A stretch of DNA of 24,974 bases from Silene noctiflora (GCA_009801015.1 VHZZ01000073.1:102112-127085), one strand, 5' to 3'; positions 1 to 10,635 are shown, counted from the stretch's first letter. The notes: a model not told the origin generated them from the sequence alone. Numbers and translations are program-made.

Positions 1-36
1 GCGTAAAACACGTCTTGGCAAACGTGCAAAAAGAAA

Positions 37-66
37 GTGGTAGTGTGGAGTTGAATGGAGGGAGTA
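37..66. mobile_element. Stowaway-type MITE right end at the window edge
   Basis: GTGGAGTTGAATGGAGGGAG ends at 64 and TA follows. The element extends to the left beyond the window. Its terminal 20 bp equal those at 24674 in inverse orientation. Confidence 0.55.
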
Positions 67-143
67 TAAGTAATTTTATAAAATATTAAACTTCAAGTAC
101 CGTTCATATGATGCATGGGGTCTAAATTAGTTAAGTTCAAGAA

Positions 144-257
144 AACAAGAGCTAGCTCAAGGTGGTAAGAGCTCTCTTACCCCAACCATGAAGTTGGGGG
201 TTCGATTTTCACCCGCGACATAGTGTGCTCATTTGAACCAAAAAAAAAAGAACAAGA
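144..257 (+). mobile_element. tRNA-derived SINE with short target-site duplication
   Basis: The body runs from 151 to about 250. It begins like a tRNA, with a box A-like TAGCTCAAGGTGG at 153-165 and a box B-like GGTTCGATTTTC near 199-210, and it ends in a run of A (240-249). The 7-bp AACAAGA occurs directly before it (144-150) and after the A-run (251-257), as expected of LINE-mediated retroposition. At about 100 bp it is short for a plant SINE, which usually has a longer tRNA-unrelated body. It is not a functional tRNA: no acceptor stem closes and the A-tail is typical of a SINE. Confidence 0.7.
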
Positions 258-424
258 CCTAACTAAGTTAAACTGAAATCTTCAAACTGGACATTAAAAC
301 AAGCGAAAAACAAGAATAAATTAAAGAGCATATATTTACAGAAACCAAACTAAACTGAACCAAATTTAATCTAAATTGTCATTTTTTTTATATATATATA
401 TATTTTGGAAAATACACGCGGTGT

Positions 425-819
425 GCTTAAGGTTTGCTTTTTGCCCAAAATACCCAAATTTTTTATCCGAAAAACTTTAAGAAGCCATAACTCGTGTTTA
501 CGAATTCAGAAAGTGATAATTTTTTTTTTCCAAATTGATCATCTTTCCGAGAACTACGACTTCAGAAAAAAAGTTGTTGAGTTTGGAATTCGCGACCAAG
601 AGATATGGTCACTCAAAATTTGTTCGGTCTGTGGACACGCAATAACTCCTAGTCACGGGACCCAAATATGATAATTTTTTTTTCAAATCGTAGTTCTCGA
701 AAAGATAATCGATTTGAAAAAAAAAATATCACATTCTAAAATCGTAAACATGAGTTATGACCTCTTAAAATTTCTCGGATAAAAAAATTGGGTATTTCGG
801 ATAAAATGTCAAACCTCAA
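425..819. mobile_element. Foldback / long-TIR MITE upstream of the remorin gene
   Basis: Two arms of about 120-135 bp are inverted copies of each other. The left arm runs from about 425 to 560 and the right arm from about 680 to 819. Matching landmarks are ATACCCAAATTTTTTATCCG against the complement of CGGATAAAAAAATTGGGTAT, ATAACTCGTGTTTACGA against the complement of TCGTAAACATGAGTTAT, and CGAGAACTACGA against TCGTAGTTCTCG. The unique centre is about 120 bp. No transposase is present, so it is non-autonomous. The superfamily cannot be named from the sequence alone. It ends about 120 bp before the putative TATA box of the remorin gene. Confidence 0.65.
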
Positions 820-937
820 TGCTACTTCAAAGTGTTCCATTTTACTTCAATGCTACTTTCCTACTCATATCAGTCTTCACTTGGCTTGGTTGGTCAAATC
901 TTCCGTTTTTATATTACTCCCAACTCTACTCTCTACC

Positions 938-944
938 TATATAC
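938..944 (+). promoter_or_regulatory. Putative TATA box of the remorin gene
   Basis: TATATAC lies about 100 bp upstream of the chosen ATG (1041), followed by a pyrimidine-rich leader that is typical of plant 5' untranslated regions. The position fits a transcription start near 970. It is the best match here, but AT-rich DNA gives such matches by chance. Confidence 0.4.
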
Positions 945-1040
945 TACTGTTCCACTGCCTTCTTCTGCTCCCTCACTCCACACACACTTCACATTCCAAA
1001 CTCTTGTTCATCTCCATTTTTCCCCTCAAAACTACAAAAA

Positions 1041-1628
1041 ATGGATCTCAACACCCCAAAATACTATCACCATCCCTCTTCTCTATTTCCTTCATCCCTA
1101 GAAGTAAGTTTAACTCTAATCTTTGTTCTTTTGTCATGCTTTTTTCAAACATTTGTAATAAAGTGTTTAGTGTCAAGGGTCGGACACGGGTATGCGAGGG
1201 GATAAGTAATGATTATACCCACAATGCATGTTCAAAATTTGAATTTGTTTGATGGGTTCAATGCAGGAATTAGAAGAATGCAAAAGCAAAGGAAACCCAT
1301 TTGCAGAAACAATAATTAGTAATGATATAGACCCAATTTGCAAGCTTAATCTCAAAGAAACTTCAGAATTTGTCAAATCATTACCAATGACGACCAACTC
1401 TGTTGCATCAACTCAAAGAAGAAAATCAACAGAAGTTTTTATCAGTAATTCTCCTAATTTAAACTCAAATTTACGAAAACTCGAAACACCAACAACACCA
1501 GGCAGACCCGTATTCAGTTTCAGTGTTGCAAGAAAAAGTATTCCTTCTAAATGGGATGATGCTGAAAAATGGCTGGTTAATGGATCTCCTGCTCGTCATT
1601 CTGTCACTAATCATCATAATTTTATATT

Positions 1629-1664
<36 letters not shown>

Positions 1665-4492
1665 TGTAATTAAACCAAGATTAAGCTGTGATGCAATTGC
1701 TGAAAAAGTGTCTAGGATTATTCAGGAAAAAGAGGAAGTAATTAGTTCAAGTATTGCTTTCAATGGAGTTATGGTTCCTGCTGATTTGCCATTAAAAGGT
1801 TGGTTATTTTTTGTTCTAAAGTTTTTGGCTTTTGAGTTACTTTTGTTAATAATAGTGCACTTCTTTTTTAGCTTAGTCCCCACTAAATTGATCGGTTTAT
1901 CTAACTCGAGTTTAAAAACGAGTGACATGGTATATTTCTGAGTGACGTTATGATCACCGTAAATTTAGTGGATTCTGTTTAAGATGTGACAATACTCAAG
2001 TTTGTTCATGGGTTTTTAGTTAATGATTTCATAAGAAGATTTGATTTTTGGGTGGTTTCCTGCTCATTTACAACATTATTAATGATCTATGTTACTTCAA
2101 CTCGGCTCGGCTGCAAGCCTGCAAGTGTCAGACGGGCACATGGTGTCGGACTGTCGGAGTGTTGAAGTGTCGGAGTAATGTAGTTAATGACAGTAGTAAG
2201 TTTCTGTACAAAAGGAAGAAACTTTGTACTCAATTATGGATATAAAGTGATTTTACAGCAAATTTTTGTATGTAAGAGGTTCATTTAGAGCTAAGAGGTT
2301 CATAAACTTGACAATGCAGATAAATTCACAGATGAAATCGAACCATTTACACCGAATTTTAAGTATTCAGAGCCCACAAAGGAGGCATTTTTGTTCAAAA
2401 GCCACAAAGTTTACAATGAGCCAATGAAAGACGCTTGCACCGAAATGGTACCATATAAGGAGGTGCAACATAGGGACTTTGGCACTGAAATGACACCGTT
2501 AGGAAGCTCAACAACATCAAGATGTCACACGCCCTTCAAGAGTAACTCACCAGCTCGCCACAACACGCCGTCTAGCAGGTCTGGGCTGCTGGCATTGACA
2601 ACCCAATCGAGTGGAATTGACATGACTGAACTCCAAGAGTGTCATTTTGCTAAACTTCAAATTGGGTCAACTCCATTTGATTCAGTTACGACTAATTGGA
2701 GCTCTAGAGAGGAGGAGGAAGAGGAGATATCCAAGAGTTTACGACATTTTGAACTTGGAAGGAGGAGTGTTTCTGTTTCTGAGTCTAGAGCTTGTGTTTG
2801 GGAAGAAGAGGAGAAAACCAAGTCTTGTCTTAGGTGAGCAATCACTAAACAAAATTTTACTACTACTTATTATGTTTGTAGAAGATGGAATTTGCTTCTA
2901 AGATTCATCTGTGACGGTTGGTTAATTACGTGAATTTGTTCTATTTGCAAAGGTATCGAAGGGAAGAAGCCAAAATTCAAGCTTGGATAAATCTTCAAAC
3001 TGCCAAAGCCGAAGCTCAGTCAAAAAAACTCGAGGTACTGCGATTCAGCTCTCTTTCTATCCTTGTCGCTATTACTGCCCTTGCGTATTGTTTGAAGAGT
3101 TTATCGACAGTGCTTAGAAGTCCAGTAATTTTCGGTTTTGTTTAGGTTGTCTCTGGTAAGGTTATTACTGGATCATTTCGAGTTGTGTCAAGTTCACGGT
3201 TTGTTCTTAGGTTCTGATCCGATTACCTTTTCCTTCCTTTTTCAAATGTGGGACACTTAAACACATACGTGGAATACCCAACCAAGCGTAAAATTCTTAA
3301 TCAAGAAAACTACAAATACAGTCCGCGATTCTAAGCCATCGGATCCAGGAAGAATTATCAAACATAAACTGATAATTTACTGCCTTTCACTAAAGATCCC
3401 CATGTGTAATGTAGCATCTTAAAGACTTATAAACTATTTGTTTAAGTGACACTAAATGTGTCTGTTAGTGAAATGGGTGTTAATTTTTGACTGTCTGAAG
3501 TTCGAAGACTGTGTTTCCGGTTTAGTTTATAAGCATGCATTATCCGTCTTGAGCCAAACGCAAGCATGCAGACAAACAATCCTCAATTAAAAATAAAATT
3601 TCTTCTTCACAACCTTCTAAAACAGATACAGTTTCTTAATCAGCTTTTTCTTTAACGACACTTTCGAAATCCAATGGTTGCATTAAACTGGTCTTTTTAT
3701 AAACATGCTTACATTCCAAGTAAAAAAACAGGTAAAAAGTAATGCAATTTTGTTTACTTTAACATGAAATCTTCCATAAAACAGCTGTTGTTTATATTGT
3801 AACTTGTGTATACCCATGTGAAATTCTTGTCCCAATATATTATAAATGCAATTAGGTTTAGGACCATCTTTTACTATTATATGATAATCTTCTTCGATTA
3901 CCGCTTGTTTTGACCACTTAATGGTTGTAGTGGCGGAGTGACGGGGTTAGCAGGGGTCGTCAAAGTTAAAAGTTCCATTTTTTTTACGGTTTTTATGTTG
4001 AATTCTGTATTTATCCCCCGACTCCAGACCCTGGTTAAGGCGACTATATTGTAAAAAACAAAAAACTGTAACTGTAATTTGAAGTTGACGGGTTTTAAAC
4101 CTATGTTATGAGTAGTGAGTGCTAATACTCAAAAGACCGATTTTTAGGTCTAGGTTCCACTTTCTTGACTCGATTGTATTGTTATTATACACCATCCATT
4201 AGAAACGCGTGTTCTTATAAATCAAGAATTATACTGAAATTGCGAAAAAATGGAACAGGTAAAAATACAGAAGATGAGATCAAATTTAGAAGAAAAATTG
4301 ATGAAAAGAATGGCAATAGTACAAAGGAAAGCAGAGGAATGGAGAGAAGCAGCACAGGTAGAGCATTCGGAACAAATCCGGAAGGCAACTGAACGTGCTC
4401 AAAAACTTAAATTAAACAAACACATCCAAAATTCTCATTTATCTCCTCACATTGTTTCATGTGGCTGTTTCCCTTGTACTTCTGATCACTAA
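1041..4492 (+). CDS. Remorin family protein (long N-terminal region type)
   Basis: Remorins are plant plasma-membrane nanodomain scaffolds anchored by a palmitoylated C-terminus. The model has five exons, 1041-1103, 1267-1798, 2320-2833, 2953-3034 and 4259-4492, giving 474 aa with every phase consistent. The first exon (MDLNTPKYY...) was chosen because it splices in frame onto ELEECKSKGNPF. The remorin C domain covers about residues 359-460: W359-E-E-E-E-K, then YRREEAKIQAW, then a lysine/glutamate-rich coiled coil (KMRSNLEEKLMKRMAIVQRK). The tail carries C465-G-C-F-P-C470, a probable S-acylation anchor. The first ~355 residues are disordered, Ser/Thr-rich and hold an Asn9 tract (144-152) encoded by an AAT repeat. 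The long N-terminus separates it from classical short remorins and suggests the large-N-terminal groups (5/6); I cannot fix the group. Intron 4 (3035-4258) is 1.2 kb and contains only degraded hAT-like sequence around 3930-4040. Confidence 0.9.
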
Positions 4493-5717
4493 TTTTGCAT
4501 GCAAAATTTATTTATATATTAACATCAGTTTCGCAACTCTGCATGTCTTTTTTTTTATCCTCGGTCTATCACCATTACTGTTTCGCCAGATATCTCATCT
4601 CTAAGTTAAAGAACATAGCTTACGAAAAAACCTATGGAATTATCGATAGATTCTGAAAATATGAGCCTGGTAAAATGTTTGCAAAATCTGTAAAATTCAG
4701 CAGTCACCGAGAGTGGCCGGATTTCCAAAGAGGAGAAGAAGCCGTGTATGTCATTCGAGTTTATCTTATTATATTACTCGTTTCTGCTCCCCATAACTAT
4801 AAATCATAACTCCGTCACTGTAACGAGAGGAATACAATGAATCAATGATACACTCATCATATTCTTTTAACAAAAGTAGACGAACTCTAGGAAGTACCGT
4901 ACTTGAGAATCAAAAGATCATATAAATCCCTTAAATTAAGGGGATTTGTGAAAGCCTAGTATTAAGGCATAGGGGCCTCAAATGTTGGTAGAGTAGTGCG
5001 TGCATATTTCAGTTGTCACAATTAACAAGGACAATGAGTGATACTTGGATATGATAGCACTCATAATATAGGTTGGTAATTATTGGGTGAGACGATCTTA
5101 CACTATGAGACGGTCTCCTTGTGTAAAAAAAACAACTGAATAGCTTGTTTACAAAAAATGAACCGTCTTACCGTGTGAGATCGACTTATAATTTATACAG
5201 GGGAGTGATTATTGTTGTGTGAGACGGTAAGATGATCCATTTCTATTTAATCAATATTATATATATATTCCTGAAATCAAAGGACTTTAATGTAATCAAA
5301 TAAATCTATACAAATTAAGTATACTATATAGTTTTTAATCGATAACACCGTGTGATGGACCCAAACAAAGGACTTTAATGTAAATATTATATAGTTTTGG
5401 TGAAAATATAAATTTATAGAATGTCAAAATATGCCCCACCTAGATATTAATTAGTATAAATAATGTTAATTATTTAACATAGACAAATATAATAAAAGTA
5501 TGTTATATTTTGGAAATTATTAAAAGGTAAATAAATCAAGCTAAATTTCCAAAAAATATAATATTCTATGATTATTTCGATTTGATTTAATGCACATATG
5601 TAATATATTTATATAAATATTTAAGTCTTTTAAATAGTAAAAGTAATTCTGTTAGTAATGAAAAGAATTGTAGTTAGATTGGATATATAGTAATATGATA
5701 ATAATCACTCATTTAAA

Positions 5718-5972
5718 AGTGAGCGGGAATAGTGAAAGTAATAGAAGTAATAACGGGAGTAGTTAAATTATCAATATTAATGCGGCAATAGTGAAATTAT
5801 CAATATTAATGCGGCAGTAGTGAAAGTAACAATAATTATGGCGGGAGTAGTGAAAGTAATAGTAGTAATAACGAATGTAATAAAACTATAAAAGTAACAA
5901 TATTAACCTCAAAAGAAAGTATACATGAATAATGAGTTATGCAACTTTAAGATATTAATTAACGGGAGTAGT
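5718..5972. repeat. Degenerate minisatellite, GCGGGAGTAGTGAAAGTAA-type
   Basis: Variants of a unit like GCGGGAGTAGTGAAAGTAA followed by TAGTAATAAC or CAATAATTAT recur five to six times. A clean 29-bp tandem pair, starting AAATTATCAATATTAATGCG, lies at 5765 and 5794. No open frame runs through it. It is probably the decayed interior of a transposable element or a simple satellite seed. Confidence 0.6.
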
Positions 5973-6107
5973 GAATTTGTCTCATAATTTATTTCATCGT
6001 AATTTTAAGATATGATATATATAAAAAGTATATAAATGATAAATTTATGAGTTATGCAACTTTAATGTAATTTATACTTAATTGAACATAAATTTTAATG
6101 CTAAATA

Positions 6108-6141
6108 AAGGTAGCCCGGACGGAGCCGGACACCAATATAG
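6108..6141 (+). mobile_element. Possible degenerate Helitron 3' terminus
   Basis: GTAGCCCGGACGGAGCCGG contains a short GC-rich hairpin (CCGG...CCGG) in otherwise very AT-rich DNA. It is followed about 10 bases later by ATAGT, close to the CTAGT end of plant Helitrons. The final C is mutated and no 5' TC end was located, so this stays a weak call. Confidence 0.3.
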
Positions 6142-6153
6142 TATTTATTGATT

Positions 6154-6448
6154 GTAAGACCATCCCAAGCAAGGTCAATTGTTAAGTCATGACTTTGATT
6201 GGTCACCTTAATTACACAATTAGGAGGGATTAATATGTGACCAATGGAGGTCAATTTGTGACCAAAGGTCAATTTGTGATCAAGGTTGATCAAATTGACC
6301 TCCTTATTGACCTACTATGTGTCAAAATGTTATTGGTTGAAAGAATTATTTACATTAAAATAAATGAAATGGTAGAGAATGTGAGAAATGATTGAGAATG
6401 TTCTGTAGTGGGGTAGAGAATGTGGGAAATGATTGGGGATGGTCTAAT
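6154..6448. mobile_element. MITE with GACCATCCC terminal inverted repeats
   Basis: The left end GTAAGACCATCCCAAGCA pairs with the right end GATTGGGGATGGTCTAA. The interior is about 260 bp and rich in short repeats of GGTCAATTTGTGA and of GTAGAGAATGTGRGAAATGATTG. There is no transposase. The TAAGACCATCYC type of end is common in PIF/Harbinger- or hAT-like plant MITEs; I cannot decide between them. Confidence 0.5.
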
Positions 6449-6492
6449 AAATGTGATTTTTTTTGAGAAAAGGACGGTCACGGTGTAAGACC

Positions 6493-6670
6493 GTCTTATT
6501 CTAGAATTTGTTTTTTTTTTTGTGTTGACCAAGAGTATTTCCTACCGAGAGCTGGAGCAATCTCCTTCGGGAAGTTTGGCCTTTTCATTCGCAAGCCCTG
6601 ACCACTTGTCTAAGAGATGAGAGCCCTTACCACTCACACCAGCCAACTTTGGTCTTATTCTAGAATTTGT
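6493..6670 (-). mobile_element. tRNA-derived SINE (minus strand) with perfect 19-bp TSD
   Basis: GTCTTATTCTAGAATTTGT occurs identically at 6493-6511 and 6652-6670. Between them lies a 140-bp insert (6512-6651) that, read on the minus strand, starts with a box A-like TGGCTGGTGTGAGTGGTAAG, has a box B-like GCTTGCGAATG and ends in an 11-base poly(A) (poly(T) at 6511-6521 on the plus strand). The long perfect target-site duplication shows that the insertion is comparatively young. It landed next to a GTAAGACCGTC MITE remnant. An open frame across it on the minus strand is fortuitous. Confidence 0.8.
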
Positions 6671-6861
6671 ACGGCTAAGATATTTAGAGAAGTGAAGTAG
6701 GAAAATAAGGAGGAGAATATCAAGGATAAGGAGGGGTTGAGATGGGAGGTTGAAAACAATGGACATAGTTTGATATTGATTTCATTCCATCCACAAATGA
6801 CATGCTGTACTTAGTCTATACTTACTACTAAGCTTAGTTTCTTGGATATTTGAAAACCGGA

Positions 6862-9665
6862 ATGGCCACGATCGCAGTCGCGAAACTAGGCTTCTTCCCG
6901 ACTCCACCTCCAACTTACAGTAAACACATTCGCTTTCGGACTTATTCATCTTCAGTCACAAATAATACTGAACAAAGGATTATCAAATTTAATGAACATG
7001 AAAATCGTCTCATTGATGCTCTTATAGGCGTCCAAGGCCGCGGCCGCTCTGCTCCTGCTCAACAACTCCAAGTATTAATCATTACTTTTTTATTTTTCAC
7101 CTGTTTAATCACTCACTAATATTCTTAATTATCAGGAAGTGGAGCGTGCAGTGCAGGTTCTGGAAGAGCTTAAAGGCGTTTCTGACCCGGTAACACCTAC
7201 GCAGTACTAAATTCTTTTGGACGGAGGGAGTATGAAATGAAATGAAATGAAATGAAAGCACTAATATATGTTTATTGATATCATTCAGACATATTCCGAT
7301 TTGATCCAAGGCCGGTGGAGGCTAATGTTCACGACAAGGCCAGGCACTGCTTCCCCCATTCAGGTTCCTTTTTCATGACTGTCTCCTGCTTTTATTCGGA
7401 CATACATTACATTTTAGGCAAATTCTCATTTAAGACGGGTATATTTCCATAGAGAACATTTGTAGGAGTTGACAACTTCAGTGTGTTCCAAGAGATATTC
7501 CTGCAAACAGATGATCCACGGGTTTCCAACATTGTCAAGTTTTCAGATGCTATTGGTGAGCTAAAAGTCGAGGTACACTTTGTTCGGTAACATTTACTTG
7601 CTTAACTAATGTAACACCCCGTATTCATTAATTCGGATTACCCTGGTTATTCTACCACCTTGGGCATTTGTATACATGAATTTCATTTTATTTATCTTGT
7701 ATTTTACTGTATGAGAATCCGGGTTGTCACAACTAATTCCGAAGTTGGTACACGAATCAAGTGATTAGCCAAGTTAGGAATCAATTGACCACCAGTTTCC
7801 TTCTATTTGCTAATGTAGCGAATTCAAGTTCTAAACTATCGACTTTTATATGCCTCTAATTTACAGGCTGTGGCGTCTACCAAGGATGGAAAGCGAATCC
7901 TTTTCCGCTTTGACAGGGCTGCATTTGCATTCAAATTCCTGCCCTTTAAGGTTCCTTATCCAGTGCCGTTCAAACTTCTTGGAGACGAAGCAAAAGGCTG
8001 GTTGGATACTACATATTTGTCGGATTCAGGAAACATACGCATTTCAAGGGGAAATAAGGTAATACAGGTTCATCCTACTTCTTTATTGCCAAGTTTCACT
8101 ACAAGAATTAAGGACACGGGTGACTACTTTTATAGACCGCAATGATCAGTCGCCAATTTGGCAACTGAATATTGAAATAGCCCAACGGGTGACTGAATTC
8201 AGTTGCCAATTTGGCAACCGCTGCTTTTCAGTCGCCCGTGTCATTAATTCTTGTAGTTTTTTTGTTATGTGTAACTGACCGGTGATGTTTAGTTGCTATT
8301 AATTGAAGATGAGGAATTAAGGGCTTCTGTTACTGTGCTATAGTACAGGGCACTACGTTTGTGCTGCAGAAGGAAATTGAACCTAGGCAAGAGCTGCTTT
8401 CTGCTATTTCTACTGGTTACGGAGTAACACAGGTTAGTTTGGAAGTCGAGTTTGAAAAGAATGCTTAACTAAGTTGGTATTTGTAGCTCACATTGATATG
8501 ATACGTTTTCAGGCAATAGAGAAGCTTATTTCTGCAACTCAAAATGCGGATGAAGAACCTCAGCTTCTGGAGGGAGAATGGAAGATGATCTGGAGCTCTC
8601 AGGTCTGAAAAATCACACAACGAGAGACTGACAGCTGCCATTGACAATGGCCTGGTTTTTCTCAAGGTTCTTTTTTTCTTATATATTGCAGATGGAGACC
8701 GACAGCTGGCTGGAGAATGCAGCCAACGGTCTCATGGGTTCACAGGTGTGTATTCGATTGTCTGCTCATACAATGAGGATCACAAATTCACCAGTAATAA
8801 CCAATAGATGCCTTTGTCTTCGGGTTTTCTGACAGTATCTTTATTTCAGATTGTCAAAGGAGATGGGAAGTTGAGGTTTTTGGTTGACATTGTGCTTGGC
8901 TTAAGGTTCTCTATGAGCGGCACCTATCAGTATGTCCTAATTTTTTTTGAAGTTTCTAGCTGTTCGAATTCTTTGAAATTTCTGTTCATTAAACTAGAAA
9001 GGGACGAGATTTATTAAAAAAGATTTCAGATGTCGTTCACTAAATGGTCACATAGTTAACTCTGGGATCTTTGAGCAACTAGAGTTTCGGGGGAGGTGAG
9101 TATTCATATTGGGTGTACCCTGATGTTTGGATATCGACCATGTCACGCTGCAACACACGATAAGCGGATTTGTGTTAAACTTTCGTTTTAAAGAGAGTGC
9201 ATGATTAGAATGAGACTGCACACGAAGTTCTACTACTACTAGCAAGGGTAGATGAACGGTTTTGTTGCTTCTTTCTGTTCCTTGTTCATTCCGTTTAATT
9301 TGTTTGTTAAAAAGCGGTTTCACTTGCTTTTAAATTGAACATCAACTGAACTATTGGGCTGGTGTTTGATCATATCAGGAAAATAGCGCCGAAGAAATAT
9401 GAAGTCAAAATGGACGATGCAGCAATAGTGGTTGGTTCATTTGGACTTCCGATAGAAATGCTGACCAAATACGACATGGAGCTTAAGTAAGCTTAGCTAT
9501 GTTACAGGCATCATCTATTTTGCAAACCATCTTCACTCCCGCTTCTCTGACAAGTGACGGCCTTCCGACTATTTTGTTGTTGACAGGTATGCAGATGACA
9601 AGCTCAGAATCACAACAGGATACAATAATATCGTATTTGTCCACCTGCGCGTTCTGAGCCCATGA
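6862..9665 (+). CDS. PAP12: Plastid-lipid-associated protein 12 / fibrillin family (PAP12-like), chloroplastic
   Basis: Fibrillins are lipid-binding proteins of plastoglobules, thylakoids or stroma; this subtype corresponds to Arabidopsis At1g51110 (family recognised from sequence). Eleven exons: 6862-7071, 7136-7189, 7289-7363, 7453-7572, 7867-8058, 8349-8432, 8513-8602, 8692-8745, 8850-8929, 9379-9486 and 9587-9665, giving 381 aa with all phases consistent. The start MATIAVAKLGFF sits in a good context (GGAATGGCC) and opens a Ser/Thr/Arg-rich plastid transit peptide of about 40 residues. Fibrillin signatures are GRWRLMFTTRPGTASPIQ (residues 96-113), FKFLPFKVPYPVPF and RGNKGTTFVLQKE. A second PAP-like half starts at LLEGEWKMIWSSQ (264-275) and ends with KLRITTGYNNIVFVHLR. 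The length is close to the roughly 400-aa orthologue. Intron 2 holds a Stowaway end plus a TGAAA microsatellite, and intron 5 a CACTA-type MITE. Confidence 0.93.
7219..7257. repeat. Stowaway MITE terminus followed by (TGAAA)n microsatellite
   Basis: In intron 2 of the fibrillin gene, GGACGGAGGGAG ends at 7230 and is followed by TA and then about five TGAAA units (7232-7257). Only one end of the MITE is recognisable, so the rest has been lost or the end was captured on its own. Confidence 0.55.
8097..8258. mobile_element. CACTA-type MITE in fibrillin intron 5
   Basis: The left end CACTACAAGAATTAAGGACA pairs with the right end TGTCATTAATTCTTGTAGT, giving inverted repeats of about 28 bp. TTT flanks both sides (8094-8096 and 8259-8261), matching the 3-bp target-site duplication of CACTA elements. 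The interior contains a second inverted pair built on CAGTTGCCAATTTGGCAAC. At 162 bp it is non-autonomous. The right terminal base is T where TAGTG is expected, so it is probably immobile. Confidence 0.7.
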
Positions 9666-10620
9666 TTAGCAATCCATCACTGTCTGTGTATTTCTTTTTT
9701 CTTCTGATGATTTTTCAACTAAGAAAGTCGGAGAGGCCAATCAAAGATCTCCAAGTAGTTGAAAATTCAAAAAATGAAAAATCGGCCTCTGCGACTTTTC
9801 ATTTTGTAGTTGTTTGCAAGAAAACACGGCAAGACCGTTCCATTGTGTAAAAAGAAAACTCATTTACTACCATTAAATGAATAGTTTTCTTACAAAGATG
9901 AACCGTTTTACAGTGGTACTATGAGACGTTCTTACTCACAATGAACAAGGACAATGATACTTGGATATGATAGCACTCATAATCTAAGGGGTGAAAAAAG
10001 TGAAGTAGGGGCCAGGGGAAATCAACTCACTGCCCGACCCGACACCTGAACAAAGGACTCGCACGCGCGACCTGTAACACGAATTGACCCGAATAAATAT
10101 AACTCAACCCGAATGTTTATTGTTGCTAACAGACCATTATCACTAAAGAACTTGATAAAAATAGACCCGGAAATGACCCGAACCAGCCTAATGATCACAT
10201 CATCACAACAAAGATTCTCCAATCAGTAGGTAAAAAATCAGTGTTACAGTAACCTCAGCTTTCTGCAGAAATGGTACAATCAATCCAAAAGGGTGAAAGA
10301 AATCAGGTGCATAGATTCTAAAAAAATAGGCTGTTAATGCAAAGGACATGTAACAAGCAACCAAAAAAATTAGGTAAATATGTCCAATTTTGAAGCAGTA
10401 AAAATAAAGTTGGACTGACATAAATGCATTTTTATAACCAAGGGAATTCACCATGCTTATAAGATACTTGCATGTAAGTAGTAAAAAAGGATGTTCTTTC
10501 AGTACTTGTATTAGTTGCCTTTTTACTACTTTTAATCAAAGGTAAACAAATAATTGCGATGGAGGGAGTACATTATTTAGTAATGTAAAAGTGTAAAACG
10601 ATCTTAGACGGTTTTTTTAT
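9666..10620. other. Intergenic spacer downstream of the fibrillin gene
   Basis: No gene seen. It contains a GTGTAAAAA...TGAACCGTTTTAC MITE remnant (about 9845-9930), a dispersed ~40-bp repeat (9942-9984, also at 5025-5072), a GACCCGA-rich repeat fragment (about 10020-10190) and a Stowaway right end (GATGGAGGGAG at 10559-10569). Open frames here are short and cross repeat boundaries. Confidence 0.65.
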
Positions 10621-10635
10621 TGGTTAAGAACGTAT

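Larger units (their letters stand above)
4493..6861. other. Intergenic spacer between the remorin and fibrillin genes
   Basis: AT-rich, with no gene that I can support. It holds GTGAGACGG-family MITE remnants (about 5088-5235 and 6470-6495), a minisatellite-like block (5718-5972), a possible Helitron 3' end (about 6108-6141), a GACCATCCC-ended MITE (about 6154-6448) and a minus-strand SINE (6493-6670). Two short direct repeats (CAAAGGACTTTAATGTAA near 5278 and 5366; TGAGTTATGCAACTTTA near 5933 and 6048) also sit here. The fibrillin promoter must lie in the last 200 bp, but I see no clear TATA box. Confidence 0.7.

Noticed and set aside
151..225. tRNA gene
   Set aside because: Box A and B are present, but no acceptor stem can be paired and the unit ends in poly(A) with a flanking duplication, so it is a SINE.
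405..671. 88-codon open frame on the plus strand
   Set aside because: It lies across the left arm and centre of the foldback element and reads low-complexity Phe/Lys/Ile; no domain.
788..1252. Open frames of 89-154 codons ahead of the remorin start
   Set aside because: They read through the pyrimidine-rich leader, exon 1 and intron 1 in other frames; the spliced remorin explains this DNA.
6542..6766. Minus-strand open frame of 74 codons
   Set aside because: It is built from the SINE and its flanks and has no recognisable protein features.
7611..7735. LTR fragment (TGTAACACCCCG start, GGTTGTCACA) in fibrillin intron 4
   Set aside because: The start resembles Gypsy LTRs, but no matching end, primer site or duplication is visible.
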